Position numbers and translations under genes: made by a program. Shown piece after piece: positions 42,396 to 51,517 of a stretch of DNA of 64,000 nucleotides. The notes under the pieces were generated by a model. It ran no database searches. It saw nothing but the letters and a program-made list of their open reading frames with translations, and was not told where the DNA came from. Numbering within the stretch: the stretch's first letter is position 1; each line of letters opens with the position of its first letter. Origin of the DNA: Myxococcales bacterium (GTDB lineage: Bacteria; Myxococcota_A; Polyangia; Polyangiales; Polyangiaceae); the NCBI GenBank assembly GCA_016706225.1, contig JADJKB010000021.1:186001-250000 (forward strand), written 5' to 3'.

Positions 42396-44483
42396 TCAGA
42401 GGCACTTCCCGCTCGAGCAGAAATTGCTGGGGCACGAGGTGCCGCACTTGCCACAATTCTTGGGGTCGACCGTGAGGTTGGTGCAGGTCCCGCTCGACTG
42501 ACACCACGTCGTCCCAGACGGGCACTGGCACTGGCCAGCGCTGCACGAGACGCCCGTCGGACACTTGACCCCGCAAGCGCCGCAGTTTGCAGCGTCATTG
42601 GTGGTGTCGGTGCACTTGGCGTAGCACGACGTCTGCCCCGTCGGGCACTGGCACTTCCCGGCGACACAAGCGACGCCGCTCGGGCATGCGTTCTGACACT
42701 GGCCGCAGTTCAGCGGATCTTCGGTGAGGTCCGCGCAAACCGGGTTCGTGTACCCGCACTGAGTCGTGCCGGCTGCACACGCTCCGCATTTGCCGGCCGT
42801 ACAGGAAGTCCCGGGGCAGGCCGTCGCGCAGCTGCCGCAGTGTTTGACGTCGGTCGCCAGGTTCGTGCAGACCCCTGGGAGCTTCGCGTCACCCGACTTG
42901 CAGAACAACGAACCGGGGCCGCAGTCACACACGCCGCCGTTGCACGCGACTCCGCTCGGGCACTTCACGCCACAGGCGCCGCAATTGTTCGCGTCGGCGA
43001 GCACGTCGATACACGCTTGAACCTTGGTGTCCGCGTCGTAGCAGAGCGCCTTGCCACTCATCGCGCAGCCGCAGACGCCATCATCGCCGCAACTCGCGCC
43101 CGTCCCGCTGCACTTCCCGCCGTTCTTGCTGGTGCATTTTCCGCCGCATCCGTCGGCCTGACCGCAGGAGGCCGCCGCATCGCACTTTGGAGTGCAGCTC
43201 GTGCACGCCTTGGTCTTTGGCTCACAGCTGCCACCCTTGGCGACACAGTCCACGCACTGCACCGCGCCGGAACCACACTGGCTCGGCAGGTTGCCGGTCA
43301 CACACTTGGAGCTGAACCAGCCCCCGGAATAGTCGCAGCACCCGCTGGCGCAGGAATAGGGGTCACAGAATCCTTGTGGGGCGCAAGTGGCGCTGCTGTC
43401 GCCGGTGGCCTGACAGGTTCCTCCGTACTGCGGGTCACACGCGGCGCCGGGACACAGGTTCCCGCAGCCGTCCGCCTGGCACATCGCCAGCATGCCCGGG
43501 TAGACCGGAGAACATCCAGCTCCGCAGGCGCCGCAGGCGTACTTCGTCGGCCAGCTGGTCTTGCTCGCAACACATGCCTGTGCGCCGCAGTCCGCGCACG
43601 CCTGCCCGCCGCTGCCGCACTCGTTGCGCACACCGCCGCTCACACATTGCCCGTCCTTGGTGCAGCAGCCGTTTGGGCACGTGGTCGGGCCGCACGTGTA
43701 ACAGCCAGGCTTCATCGAGCCCGTGACGTCGCAGAACTGTCCCGCGGCGCAATCGACCTTGCAGGCACCGCCGCAGCCATCGGAGTCGCCGCACTTCTTG
43801 CCGCTGCAGCTCGGTTTGCACTCGGCGCAACCGTAGCCCTGAGTGCAGACACTTCCGAGCTTCGTGCAGTCGACGCAGGCTGCGCCGCTCTTGCCACACA
43901 GGGTCTCGGTGGCCTTCACGCATTGGCCTGTGCCGTCCCGGCACGAGTCGTAGCCACAGCTGCCAGCGCCGCCGCTGCCGCCGCTGCCGCCATATCCACC
44001 GCCGTAGCCACCAAACCCCCCATAACCGCCAGCGCCACCGAAGCCGCCGCTGCCGCAGATCCCACCGCAGAACTGCGAAGCCTCGCCGACACACATGTCG
44101 TCCCAACCGGCCTGGCAGCAGAACGCGTCCGCGCCGCAGACCTTGTCGACGCAGGCGTCACAACCGACCGCGAGCGGCGCGCCAATCGTGCACACGTCGT
44201 GAGCACACGAGGTGGTTCCACCGGCGCCGCCAGACGAACCACCCGCGCCGCCCATCGCGCCACCCGCGCCGCCCGCGGCGGAGCCCCCGCCCCCCGAAGT
44301 GCCGGCCCCTCCGATGGCGCCGCTCCCGGCATATGCGCCACTCCCGGCCTGCGCACCGCTTCCCGCGGTTGCGCCGGTCCCCACGCCGCCGGAGCCCGGC
44401 CCGCTCTGACCGTCGCTCGACGAACAGCCGAGGACACACGACACCACCGCGGCTGCGAGCAGCCGATTGAGCCCGTTCTTCAT
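42396..44483 (-). CDS. Large cysteine-rich repeat lipoprotein with Gly/Tyr-rich insert
   Basis: This 695-residue protein has lipobox SCVLGC (Cys20) and a Gly/Ala/Ser linker (about 24-90). A Cys-rich part with CCQAGWDDMCVGEASQFC follows, then a Gly/Tyr-rich stretch (about 145-172, GGYGGFGGYGGGYGG). From about 175 to the end are many cysteine modules: first of irregular type (CGDSDGCGGACKVDC), then at least four Stig1-like units (D..NCG.CG..CP.GV.C..G.C) near the C-terminus. It is likely a long disulphide-rich surface protein. It resembles the protein at 27397-29127 in its last 250 residues. Confidence 0.82.
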   Translation of the reverse strand: MKNGLNRLLAAAVVSCVLGCSSSDGQSGPGSGGVGTGATAGSGAQAGSGAYAGSGAIGGAGTSGGGGSAAGGAGGAMGGAGGSSGGAGGTTSCAHDVCTIGAPLAVGCDACVDKVCGADAFCCQAGWDDMCVGEASQFCGGICGSGGFGGAGGYGGFGGYGGGYGGSGGSGGAGSCGYDSCRDGTGQCVKATETLCGKSGAACVDCTKLGSVCTQGYGCAECKPSCSGKKCGDSDGCGGACKVDCAAGQFCDVTGSMKPGCYTCGPTTCPNGCCTKDGQCVSGGVRNECGSGGQACADCGAQACVASKTSWPTKYACGACGAGCSPVYPGMLAMCQADGCGNLCPGAACDPQYGGTCQATGDSSATCAPQGFCDPYSCASGCCDYSGGWFSSKCVTGNLPSQCGSGAVQCVDCVAKGGSCEPKTKACTSCTPKCDAAASCGQADGCGGKCTSKNGGKCSGTGASCGDDGVCGCAMSGKALCYDADTKVQACIDVLADANNCGACGVKCPSGVACNGGVCDCGPGSLFCKSGDAKLPGVCTNLATDVKHCGSCATACPGTSCTAGKCGACAAGTTQCGYTNPVCADLTEDPLNCGQCQNACPSGVACVAGKCQCPTGQTSCYAKCTDTTNDAANCGACGVKCPTGVSCSAGQCQCPSGTTWCQSSGTCTNLTVDPKNCGKCGTSCPSNFCSSGKCL

Positions 44484-44594
44484 GGAATACCCCGAGCTTG
44501 GGCGTCACGTCGCGACGAACGAGTCGCGGGCGCTCCCGTTCAGCTCGGCAGGACTAGATGCAAGCCTGCACCGATGTATTCACGGGTGTTCGAG

Positions 44595-45227
44595 TCAGAG
44601 CAGGATGCCCACGCCGAGGGAGATGTAGGGCCAGCCCAGCCGCACGACCCCACCCACGTTGCTGTTGGCCCCGAAGAGGAAGCGCCCGCCGCCCCAGAAG
44701 ACCGGCTCGACGTCCGTGTCGGTGTCCTTGCAGTTGTTGGCCCACGGGCAGTTGTCCCATTCCCAGCGCGTGTGCTCGATCTCGAGGCCTGCTTCGCCGA
44801 ACACACTGACGATGGGGGTCAGGAAGAAGTTCCACTGCACCACCACTGGCAACATGAAGACATCGACGGTGCATTGGTCGTCGTAGAAACGATTTCCAAA
44901 CCGCCAGCCCTTGCAAGCATCACCGTTATGGGCCCAGTCGAGGCCGAAGCCGATGCCCATGTTGTTGTTGATCTTGCTGATGGGCCCGTTGTCCAAGAAG
45001 GGGATCGTGGCGCGCATGCCGAGCCCGACGCCGTCGTCGTCTCCAGGCCCGTTGTGTCCGCCCCACTCGAGCACCAAATGCGGCTCGAGCTCCACGGAGT
45101 ACTTGGGGTGCGCGCCGGGACGTTTGATCTGAGCTTCGGCGAGTGCGGGCAAGAACAGGGCAAGCGCAGAGGCGGTGAGCGCGAACGTGAGCTTGGAGGC
45201 GGATCGGAGCGCAGTCTTCATTGACAT
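44595..45227 (-). CDS. Exported outer-membrane-type protein of unknown function
   Basis: This 210-residue protein from the ATG at 45227 (or 45221) has a signal peptide ending LPALAEAQ. The mature part has alternating strands rich in Trp, Gly and Asp (EPHLVLEWGGHNGPGDDD, IGFGLDWAHNGDACKG) with two cysteine pairs, typical of a small outer-membrane barrel. It has no lipobox. The family is not recognised. It lies 111 bp upstream of the Cys-rich lipoprotein gene on the same strand and could share its transcript. Confidence 0.7.
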   Translation of the reverse strand: MSMKTALRSASKLTFALTASALALFLPALAEAQIKRPGAHPKYSVELEPHLVLEWGGHNGPGDDDGVGLGMRATIPFLDNGPISKINNNMGIGFGLDWAHNGDACKGWRFGNRFYDDQCTVDVFMLPVVVQWNFFLTPIVSVFGEAGLEIEHTRWEWDNCPWANNCKDTDTDVEPVFWGGGRFLFGANSNVGGVVRLGWPYISLGVGILL

Positions 45228-45563
45228 GAATAGTAGCCCGACCCGGCAATCGCGAGGCAACCCCCGCTGTGTGCGTGGGCGCCCTACCCGCGCCGCGAAC
45301 CTGAGGGCAAGAAGCATCAGATCGCCGCGGGCGGCGGGTTGTGAGGGGCTTGCAGGGACATTTCGCAGCGGATACCCACCTGGAAGCAGCCTTCGCAGTC
45401 ACCCAATCTGGCTGTGAATCGCGGACCACAGCGTGGCGTGGCGGGTTGCCACGCCCGGCCGCGCTGGGAGCGGACTTCGCTTCGCGGCCGGCGTTTTTCG
45501 GCGAAGTTCACAGCCGGCCGGCCCCCACGCGGCTGGCACAGGGCGTGCTGTGAAGCCTGGAGC
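45228..45563. other. Gene-free interval between divergent exported-protein genes
   Basis: This 336-bp gap separates two divergent exported-protein genes. It contains a short perfect hairpin (GCGTGGC/GCCACGC, about 45436-45454) and otherwise only GC-rich sequence. Promoters for both directions must lie here, but none is clear. Confidence 0.5.
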
Positions 45564-46265
45564 ATGAGCCGCTTCATTGCAGTCGTTGCCGCCTTCGTCG
45601 TGACCTTCGCGCTCTGCCAGCGTGCGAGCGCGACCCCGTCCCAGCCCCACGATGACGGGGCCGCAACGACCCCGACGAGCAAACACGGGAGCGCCGTCGA
45701 CGACGTACACGTGAGCGGAGGCCCGGGCTTCAGTCGTGACAACGTCCTGGGCGGTGCGCTCGTCCACTCGCTGACGGCCGGTTACCGCTACGGGTACTTC
45801 GAGCCAGCGCTGGTCGCAGATCTCGGCGCGCGACCGTTCGGCGGAACGTACGCCGCAGTCGGAGTCTCGCTCGGCGCCGTGCTGCAGACGGACGCCGGCT
45901 ACCGTTTCTCACTGCGCGGCGTCATCGGCAGCGATTCGTACATGGGCGTCGACTGCAACATGTTCTGTCGGCGCGGCGGGGCCGCCGCGACCTTGCCCTA
46001 CGCTGGCGCCCGCCTGGGTGCGTCGTACGTCTTCTGGTCTCGCGGGCGCTCCCACCTCGAGCTGGGGCTCGAAGGGTTCTACGGCGCCGACCTGGAGAAG
46101 CGACGCGTTCACTACACGAAGACCGGCGGCCTTCTTTCCGACAGCACTAGCTCGGGAGAACGGGTGCTCGGCGGCGAACGGCTCGGGGCCGTTGTCACCG
46201 TCGGCTGGACCTTCGACGCCTCGCCGATCTCAGCGGCGCCTGGACGAAGCGTGGCCAGCCGCTGA
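45564..46265 (+). CDS. Exported protein with barrel-like mature part
   Basis: This 233-residue protein from the ATG at 45564 (CTGGAG 5 nt upstream) has a signal peptide ending QRASA. The mature part (about 45-220) alternates Gly- and aromatic-rich strands (YRYGYFEPALVADLGARPFGG as landmark YRYGYFEPAL; TYAAVGVSLGAVLQTDAGY) with a cysteine pair in DCNMFCRRGG. It looks like an outer-membrane or surface barrel. The family is not recognised. The gene is followed by the two-peptidase fusion, 105 bp downstream. Confidence 0.72.
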   Translation: MSRFIAVVAAFVVTFALCQRASATPSQPHDDGAATTPTSKHGSAVDDVHVSGGPGFSRDNVLGGALVHSLTAGYRYGYFEPALVADLGARPFGGTYAAVGVSLGAVLQTDAGYRFSLRGVIGSDSYMGVDCNMFCRRGGAAATLPYAGARLGASYVFWSRGRSHLELGLEGFYGADLEKRRVHYTKTGGLLSDSTSSGERVLGGERLGAVVTVGWTFDASPISAAPGRSVASR

Positions 46266-46370
46266 CGCGCGCGGATGCGCCGCTCGGAAGAAGAGCCGTC
46301 GGTCACACTTCCAGGGCGGCGACCGAAGTACCTGCCAAATGACCCGGCCGCGGCCGCGTCCAAGCCAAAC

Positions 46371-47855
46371 ATGATCGTGGATCGACGCAGATTTCTGACC
46401 GGCCTCGCCGCCACCCTCGCTCCATCCGCGCTCGGGGGCTGTGAGAACCGGCGAAACGCGGAGGCCGTGGGCCGCCGTCCAGGACAGCCGGTGCCGATCC
46501 CGGCGCCACCAGCGCTGCCGAGTGTGCTCATTTCGAATGTGCCGCACGTCCGGCAAAAACCCGACTTCTGCGGCGAGGCCGTGGCGGCAAGCTGGCTCCT
46601 CGCCCTAGGAAAACGAGCCGATCAGGACGCGGTCTTCGACGCCTCCGGCATGGATCCGGCGCGCGGCATGGGGGTGACGACGCGCGAGCTCGGGGCGGCC
46701 CTCGAACAGCTCGGCTTTCACCCCGGCAAAATCTGGAATCGGGTGCGTGCAACCCGCGCCGCACCGGAGCTCGCCGCACTGTTCGCCGAGCTGCACGCGG
46801 ATCTCGCGCGGAACGTGCCGTCCATCGTGTGCATGCGCTACGACGAACGCCCGAACACGACGGAGCATTTTCGTCTGGTGCTCGGCTACGACCAGCAGAA
46901 GGACGAGGTCGTGTATCACGAGCCGGCGGAAGACGCGGGCGGTTATCGACGCATGAGTCGGGCGCGGTTCCTCTCGCTCTGGCCGCTGCGTTACAGCGAG
47001 GCAGAGTGGACGGTCGTCCGCCTGCGCCTCGAGCCGGGCAATGTCGAGCTCCCGGCGCGACCGCCCGGGTTTCACCCTGCGGATTTTGCCCAGCACGTGA
47101 TGAAACTGCGGGAGACCCTGGGGCGCGAGATGTCGGTGGTGGTCGAGTCGCCGTTCGTGGTGATCGGCGACAGCGGCGAGCAGAGTGTGAAGGCGAGCGC
47201 CGAGCGCACCGTGCGCTGGGCAGTGCGGCTGCTGCAGCAGGATTTTTTTCCCGGGCCGCCGCAGCGGATCCTGAACGTGTGGCTGCTCGGCAGCGCGGCG
47301 AGCTACGAACGCACCGCCAAGGCCATCACCGGCGACGAACCCGGCACACCCTACGGCTTTTACACGCGCGAGCAGGGCGCCCTGATCATGAACATCCGCA
47401 CGGGCGGCGGGACGCTGGTGCACGAGATCGTGCACCCCTACATCGAGGCCAATTTTCCCAAGTGTCCGGCCTGGTTCAACGAAGGCCTTGGTTCGCTGTT
47501 CGAGCAGAGCGCCGAGCGCGACGGCCACATCGTCGGGCTGACGAACTGGCGTCTGGCGGGACTGAAGCGCGCCATTCGCGCGCGACGGGTGCCTACATTC
47601 CAGGCTCTGACGAACACGACCAACGCCGAGTTCTACGCGGATGACACCGGCGAGCACTACGCGATGGCCCGCTACCTGCTCTACTACCTGCAAGAGCGCG
47701 AGCTCTTGCGTCGTTACTACGCGGACTTCCACCGCGCACGGGCCACCGACCCGAGCGGTTACGCTACCCTGGTGAAGCTCCTCGGTGAGCCGGACATGCG
47801 AACGTTCCAGAAACAGTGGGAGGCCGAGGTGCTCAGCCTCGTGTTCTCCGGTTGA
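46371..47855 (+). CDS. Tat-type lipoprotein fusing a C39-like cysteine peptidase to an HExxH metallopeptidase
   Basis: This 494-residue protein starts at 46371. The N-terminus has the twin-Arg pattern DRRRFLTGLAA and a lipobox LGGC (Cys24). The first domain (about 52-220) has C39-like landmarks: Gln62 and Cys67 in RQKPDFCGEA and His166 in TEHFRLVLGYD. The second domain (about 290-490) has HEIVH (His351, Glu352, His355) and a downstream Glu371 in FNEGLGSLFE, the gluzincin pattern of DUF1570-like proteins. It could process exported peptides on the membrane surface. An in-frame ATG at 46275 would hide the signal. Confidence 0.82.
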   Translation: MIVDRRRFLTGLAATLAPSALGGCENRRNAEAVGRRPGQPVPIPAPPALPSVLISNVPHVRQKPDFCGEAVAASWLLALGKRADQDAVFDASGMDPARGMGVTTRELGAALEQLGFHPGKIWNRVRATRAAPELAALFAELHADLARNVPSIVCMRYDERPNTTEHFRLVLGYDQQKDEVVYHEPAEDAGGYRRMSRARFLSLWPLRYSEAEWTVVRLRLEPGNVELPARPPGFHPADFAQHVMKLRETLGREMSVVVESPFVVIGDSGEQSVKASAERTVRWAVRLLQQDFFPGPPQRILNVWLLGSAASYERTAKAITGDEPGTPYGFYTREQGALIMNIRTGGGTLVHEIVHPYIEANFPKCPAWFNEGLGSLFEQSAERDGHIVGLTNWRLAGLKRAIRARRVPTFQALTNTTNAEFYADDTGEHYAMARYLLYYLQERELLRRYYADFHRARATDPSGYATLVKLLGEPDMRTFQKQWEAEVLSLVFSG

Positions 47856-48157
47856 CGCGCGACCGCGTGACGGCGCGCACCGCGTACCCGCTGGCACTCT
47901 GAGGACCGCGCGGCGCCCGCGCCCCGGGCACGGCAATTGCTCAGGGTCGACTTGGGCAGTTTTGCGATGACAGATCACGATCGTCATGAGCGGCGAAAAC
48001 CCACTTGAACTACCGGCGAGGCCGGCGGATGCCTCCGGGTGCCTGGGATGAGTCGCGAATTTCTGGCAGATCGCGCGCCGCGGGTGACCTCGAAGAAACC
48101 CTCTCGTAGCAGTCTTTTCGCTGGGCAAAGACGCTCGGGTCGAGGCTAGTCTCGTCG
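47856..48157. other. Gene-free interval with shared intergenic repeat
   Basis: This 302-bp gap after the two-peptidase gene contains the second copy of a 23-nt repeat (47947-47969). Small AT-richer patches follow near 47965-48005. No coding region is supported. The GH43 promoter must lie toward its right end. Confidence 0.5.
47947..47969 (+). repeat. Short intergenic repeat, copy 2
   Basis: The 23-nt element of 23314-23336 recurs here with one C/T difference (GCAGTTTTGCGATG against GCAGTCTTGCGATG). It is about 90 bp after a plus-strand stop; copy 1 is 6 bp after one. Confidence 0.55.
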
Positions 48158-49834
48158 ATGGTGACGATGCGCGCTTGTTCGCGGAAGTTGCGATGGGTCT
48201 TGTTGCTGGCCGCCAATGTGGGGTTGGCGGCCGGCGGTTGCGGCTCGGACTCCGGTGATGGGGGGCCCGCGAACACGGGGGGAGCGGCGGGAGCAGGCGC
48301 CGGCTCATCCGGTGGGGGTGGTACGTCGTTCGGGGGTGGCGCCGGTGTGAGCGGGGGCGGCGGCGTGGCGGCGACGAGCGGTGGTGGAACGTCGAACAGC
48401 GGAGGCAGCGCGGGCGCTGCCGGGAGCACAGGCAACGGCGGAGGGAGCGCGGCCAGCGGCGGCAGCGCGGGCACCGGCGGCAGTGGTGGAACCGGCGGCA
48501 GTACACCGTGCACCACCCGCATCACGTACGGATCCGCGTGGATCAAAGGCGCGAACCACCCGAACGCATACGACGACGTCACCGCCAAGGTGACCTGGGA
48601 CGGCTCGTGCAAGGTCGACGCTTCGGGGAACGGCCAGGCGACGTTGTCGAACGGCTGGGCTCCCTACTTCAAGGGCAAGAACTGCATCATCGCGCTCGAC
48701 TACAGCGGGGCGTGCAGCGGTGTCCCGAGCGCTTGTGAGACCCGCATCAGCTACGGACCGAAGTGGCAGCCCGCACCCAATCACCCGGCGTTCAACGACG
48801 ACGTGCCCGGCGTCGTGACCTGGAACGGAGTCTGTGCCGCGAGCGGCGGCGACTCTGCGGCCACACTCTCGAACGGTTGGGCTCCGCATTTCACAGGGGG
48901 GAATGCCTGTGACCTCTCGTTCCGACACACCGCGTGCGGCGGGCTCTACGAAAACCCGGTCGTTGGCGTGGACTGCCCGGATCCCGGCGTCATGCAGGAC
49001 GGCGACACGTATTACATGGCGTGCACACCGGGGTTTGCCTATCCCATTCGCTCGTCGAAGGACCTCGTGCACTGGAAGAGCGCCGGCACGATCTTCACGA
49101 ATGCGACAAAACCAAGCTGGGGATCGGGCAGCTACTGGGCGCCGGAGCTCCACAAGGTCGGCGCAAAATACGTGGCCTACTTCAGCGCCAAGAGCAGCAC
49201 CTCCGGCACGTTCGCGATCGGTGCGGCTAGCGCGCCCAGCCCCACGGGCCCGTTCACCGACATCGGCAAACCCCTGGTGACCGAGCCGAGCCCGGGCGCC
49301 ATCGACGCGCACTACTTCCGTGCTTCGACGGGCAAACACTACGTCCTGTGGAAGGTCGACGGCAACGCGGTTGGCCAGAAGACGCCGATCAAGATCCAGG
49401 AGCTCGCCGCGGACGGGTTATCTCGCATTGGCTCAGCGACCACGATCCTCACCAACACCCTTGGCTGGGAAGGGCCCCTGGTCGAAGGGCCGTGGATGGT
49501 GGAGTACGGCGGGAGCTTTTATCTGTTCTACAGCGGCAACGGCTACGCCAGCTCGAGCTACGGAGTTGGCGTCGCGAAGGCGAGCTCACCGCTTGGCCCC
49601 TTCACCAAGAAGGGCGCGCCAATCTTGTCGAGCAAGGGCGACTGGGCGGGTCCTGGTCACGGCTCCATTCTGAAAGGTCCATCCGGGGACTGGGTGCACG
49701 TCTATCACTCGTGGGAGGCCGGCAAGATCCAGGCGCCGCCCGGGCGGGTGGTGCTCGTCGATCGTGTGCAGTGGGTGGCTGGCTGGCCGGAGATGCGCGG
49801 CGCGCCCGCTTCGCGATCACAACCCATGCCGTAG
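48158..49834 (+). CDS. GH43-family glycosidase lipoprotein with duplicated N-terminal domain
   Basis: This 558-residue secreted protein has lipobox AAGGC (Cys28) and a Gly/Ser-rich linker to about residue 116. Two similar modules follow (about 118-186 and 193-260): each opens with C.TRI.YG..W, continues with VTW.G.C and ends in ATLSNGWAP.F. The GH43 five-blade propeller starts near 265 with the catalytic base Asp275 in CPDPGV, then SYWAPELHKVG, the modulating Asp in GAIDAHYFR and the acid Glu in LVEGPWMVEYGG. It would release arabinose- or xylose-type residues from plant-like polysaccharides. Confidence 0.85.
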   Translation: MVTMRACSRKLRWVLLLAANVGLAAGGCGSDSGDGGPANTGGAAGAGAGSSGGGGTSFGGGAGVSGGGGVAATSGGGTSNSGGSAGAAGSTGNGGGSAASGGSAGTGGSGGTGGSTPCTTRITYGSAWIKGANHPNAYDDVTAKVTWDGSCKVDASGNGQATLSNGWAPYFKGKNCIIALDYSGACSGVPSACETRISYGPKWQPAPNHPAFNDDVPGVVTWNGVCAASGGDSAATLSNGWAPHFTGGNACDLSFRHTACGGLYENPVVGVDCPDPGVMQDGDTYYMACTPGFAYPIRSSKDLVHWKSAGTIFTNATKPSWGSGSYWAPELHKVGAKYVAYFSAKSSTSGTFAIGAASAPSPTGPFTDIGKPLVTEPSPGAIDAHYFRASTGKHYVLWKVDGNAVGQKTPIKIQELAADGLSRIGSATTILTNTLGWEGPLVEGPWMVEYGGSFYLFYSGNGYASSSYGVGVAKASSPLGPFTKKGAPILSSKGDWAGPGHGSILKGPSGDWVHVYHSWEAGKIQAPPGRVVLVDRVQWVAGWPEMRGAPASRSQPMP

Positions 49835-49852
49835 GCGCCAGACGTGCTCGTC

Positions 49853-50797
49853 TCAATTGGGGCGACTGCGACGTGACCAGTCGATCAGATCGGCCAGGCG
49901 CTCGCGCTCCGTGGTGAGCTCGTCGAAGCCAAGCGCCGCGCGCAGCGCCGCCGTGCTCACGACGAAGTCGTTGGGCATGGCTCCGAGAAACGAGAGCTCG
50001 TCCACGAGCTCACCGGACTCTTCCCGCCACTCGACGCTCACGTCGAGGGTCCGGGCAATGGCCTCCACCCGGGCGCGCATCGTCGGGGTCTCTCGCTCTC
50101 CGACGTTGAACACCGCGTAGCCACTCGCGGCCCGCTCGGCGGCGAGCAAGATGGCATGAGCCACGTCCCGCACGTGGGCGTGGGACTGCCGCCAGCTTGC
50201 TCCGGACACACAGGGAAAGATTCGCTCCCCCACGTCAATGCGCGCCACGACGCCGGCAAGACGGCGACGGTAGTCGCCGTCACCGTAGACCGCCGGAAGC
50301 CGGAGCACGGTCACTGGCGGGCCACCCTGTCGAACGGCCGACTCGAGCTCGGCTTCGACCTCCTTCTTGTCGTAGTCCGGCCCGAGATCCGGCGCGATGC
50401 CTCGAAAAGGAAACGGGATCGTGAGCGGCGAGCTCTCGGTGACTACCGCTTCGGGCTCGGGCGCCGGCAGACCGTTGAGTCGTCCGAACTGCGCATACAC
50501 GTCCATGCTCGACAGCACCACCCCCGGCACACCGACGACCCGGAGCGCGAGGCTCGTCACCTGCGCATCGACCCGGGTCATTGCGCGTGTGTCGACCACG
50601 ACATCGGGCGCTAGCCGTGCGAGCGCAGCGCTCAGCGCGGAGGGATCATTGCGATCGACGCGGACGTCCCGCACCCCACGCAGATCGCACGCATGCTCGC
50701 CCCGGTGGAGCACACTCACCGTGTGTCCTCGCTCGAGCGCCTCTCGAGCCGCAGCCCGCCCGATGAAGCGCGTCCCACCAATGAAGGCAACGTGCAT
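49853..50797 (-). CDS. NAD(P)-dependent epimerase/dehydratase family protein
   Basis: From the ATG at 50797 this is a 314-residue extended-SDR protein. The nucleotide-binding motif is AFIGGTRFIGRAAA, and VVDTRAM and VVLSSMDVY mark strands 4 and 5. The usual YxxxK appears as YDKKEVE. The sugar-nucleotide or other substrate is unknown. No signal peptide is seen. It is convergent with the GH43 gene (18 bp apart) and follows the small lipoprotein gene on the same strand. Confidence 0.85.
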   Translation of the reverse strand: MHVAFIGGTRFIGRAAAREALERGHTVSVLHRGEHACDLRGVRDVRVDRNDPSALSAALARLAPDVVVDTRAMTRVDAQVTSLALRVVGVPGVVLSSMDVYAQFGRLNGLPAPEPEAVVTESSPLTIPFPFRGIAPDLGPDYDKKEVEAELESAVRQGGPPVTVLRLPAVYGDGDYRRRLAGVVARIDVGERIFPCVSGASWRQSHAHVRDVAHAILLAAERAASGYAVFNVGERETPTMRARVEAIARTLDVSVEWREESGELVDELSFLGAMPNDFVVSTAALRAALGFDELTTERERLADLIDWSRRSRPN

Positions 50798-50918
50798 CGA
50801 TTCCAAATCCTCCCGCCCTTCCGGCTGGCTGTGAAGACTCTTGATTCTGAAGTTCCCCCCCGTCCTTCCGCCTTCCTGTAAAACCTCTGGCCTCCGTGTG
50901 CGCACTGGCGCGCAGGCT

Positions 50919-51482
50919 TCAAAAGCCCGGCGGGCAGGCCTCGGGCTTGGCGAAGTGCGCAGCAAGCTCGGGGACGCAGCCGAGGAACCGGTCGTCGTAG
51001 CCGCATTTCTTCAGCCCCACCACGCCGCGCTCGTCCCTGATCAGCGCGGGCTCCGGCCCGTAGGGCTGACCGATCGAGAGCAACACCTCGCGAAAGCTGA
51101 GCGCGCCGGCGATGGCGGTTAGCGTCCTCGGCACCGGGTAGCTGAGCCGCAAGTGAGCCGCCGCCTCGCGGCGCTTCCACTGTTCGTCGAGGGGATCCGC
51201 GCCGAAGAGCTTGGGGGACGTGTCGGAGCTGAAGTTGCAGATCCCGAGCGCCTTCTCGACCCGCGCAATCAGCGCGCGGCGTGCGGCTTCGTCCAGCTTC
51301 ACGAGTGCGCCGTCGCGCGAGAGCTCGACGGTCGGCAGCGCAGCCGGGGCGCCGCGAGCCGAAGAGTCCCCAGCCGGAGCCGGCGCCAGCGGCGAAGTGC
51401 CGTCGGGTGTCGTTCGACTCACGCCGTCGGGTTTGCAGGCAACCCCCACGAGCCCGAGCAGCAACAGCGAGAGTGCGCGCAT
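50919..51482 (-). CDS. Hypothetical lipoprotein
   Basis: From the ATG at 51482 this is 187 residues with lipobox LVGVAC (Cys16), a Pro/Ala/Ser linker and a soluble domain (about 60-187) with five cysteines after the linker (ICNFSS, KKCGYDDRFLGCVPE, EACPPGF). No family is recognised. It lies 35 bp after the aconitase A gene on the same strand and may be read from the same transcript. Confidence 0.72.
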   Translation of the reverse strand: MRALSLLLLGLVGVACKPDGVSRTTPDGTSPLAPAPAGDSSARGAPAALPTVELSRDGALVKLDEAARRALIARVEKALGICNFSSDTSPKLFGADPLDEQWKRREAAAHLRLSYPVPRTLTAIAGALSFREVLLSIGQPYGPEPALIRDERGVVGLKKCGYDDRFLGCVPELAAHFAKPEACPPGF

Positions 51483-51517
51483 CTCGAGCGAAGCGTAGCA
51501 GGACGCCCGCAAGAAGC

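Noticed and set aside
46605..48506. A 633-codon minus-strand frame opposite the two-peptidase gene
   Set aside because: It is the antisense shadow of a gene with signal peptide and two active sites, and shows no domain or signal of its own.
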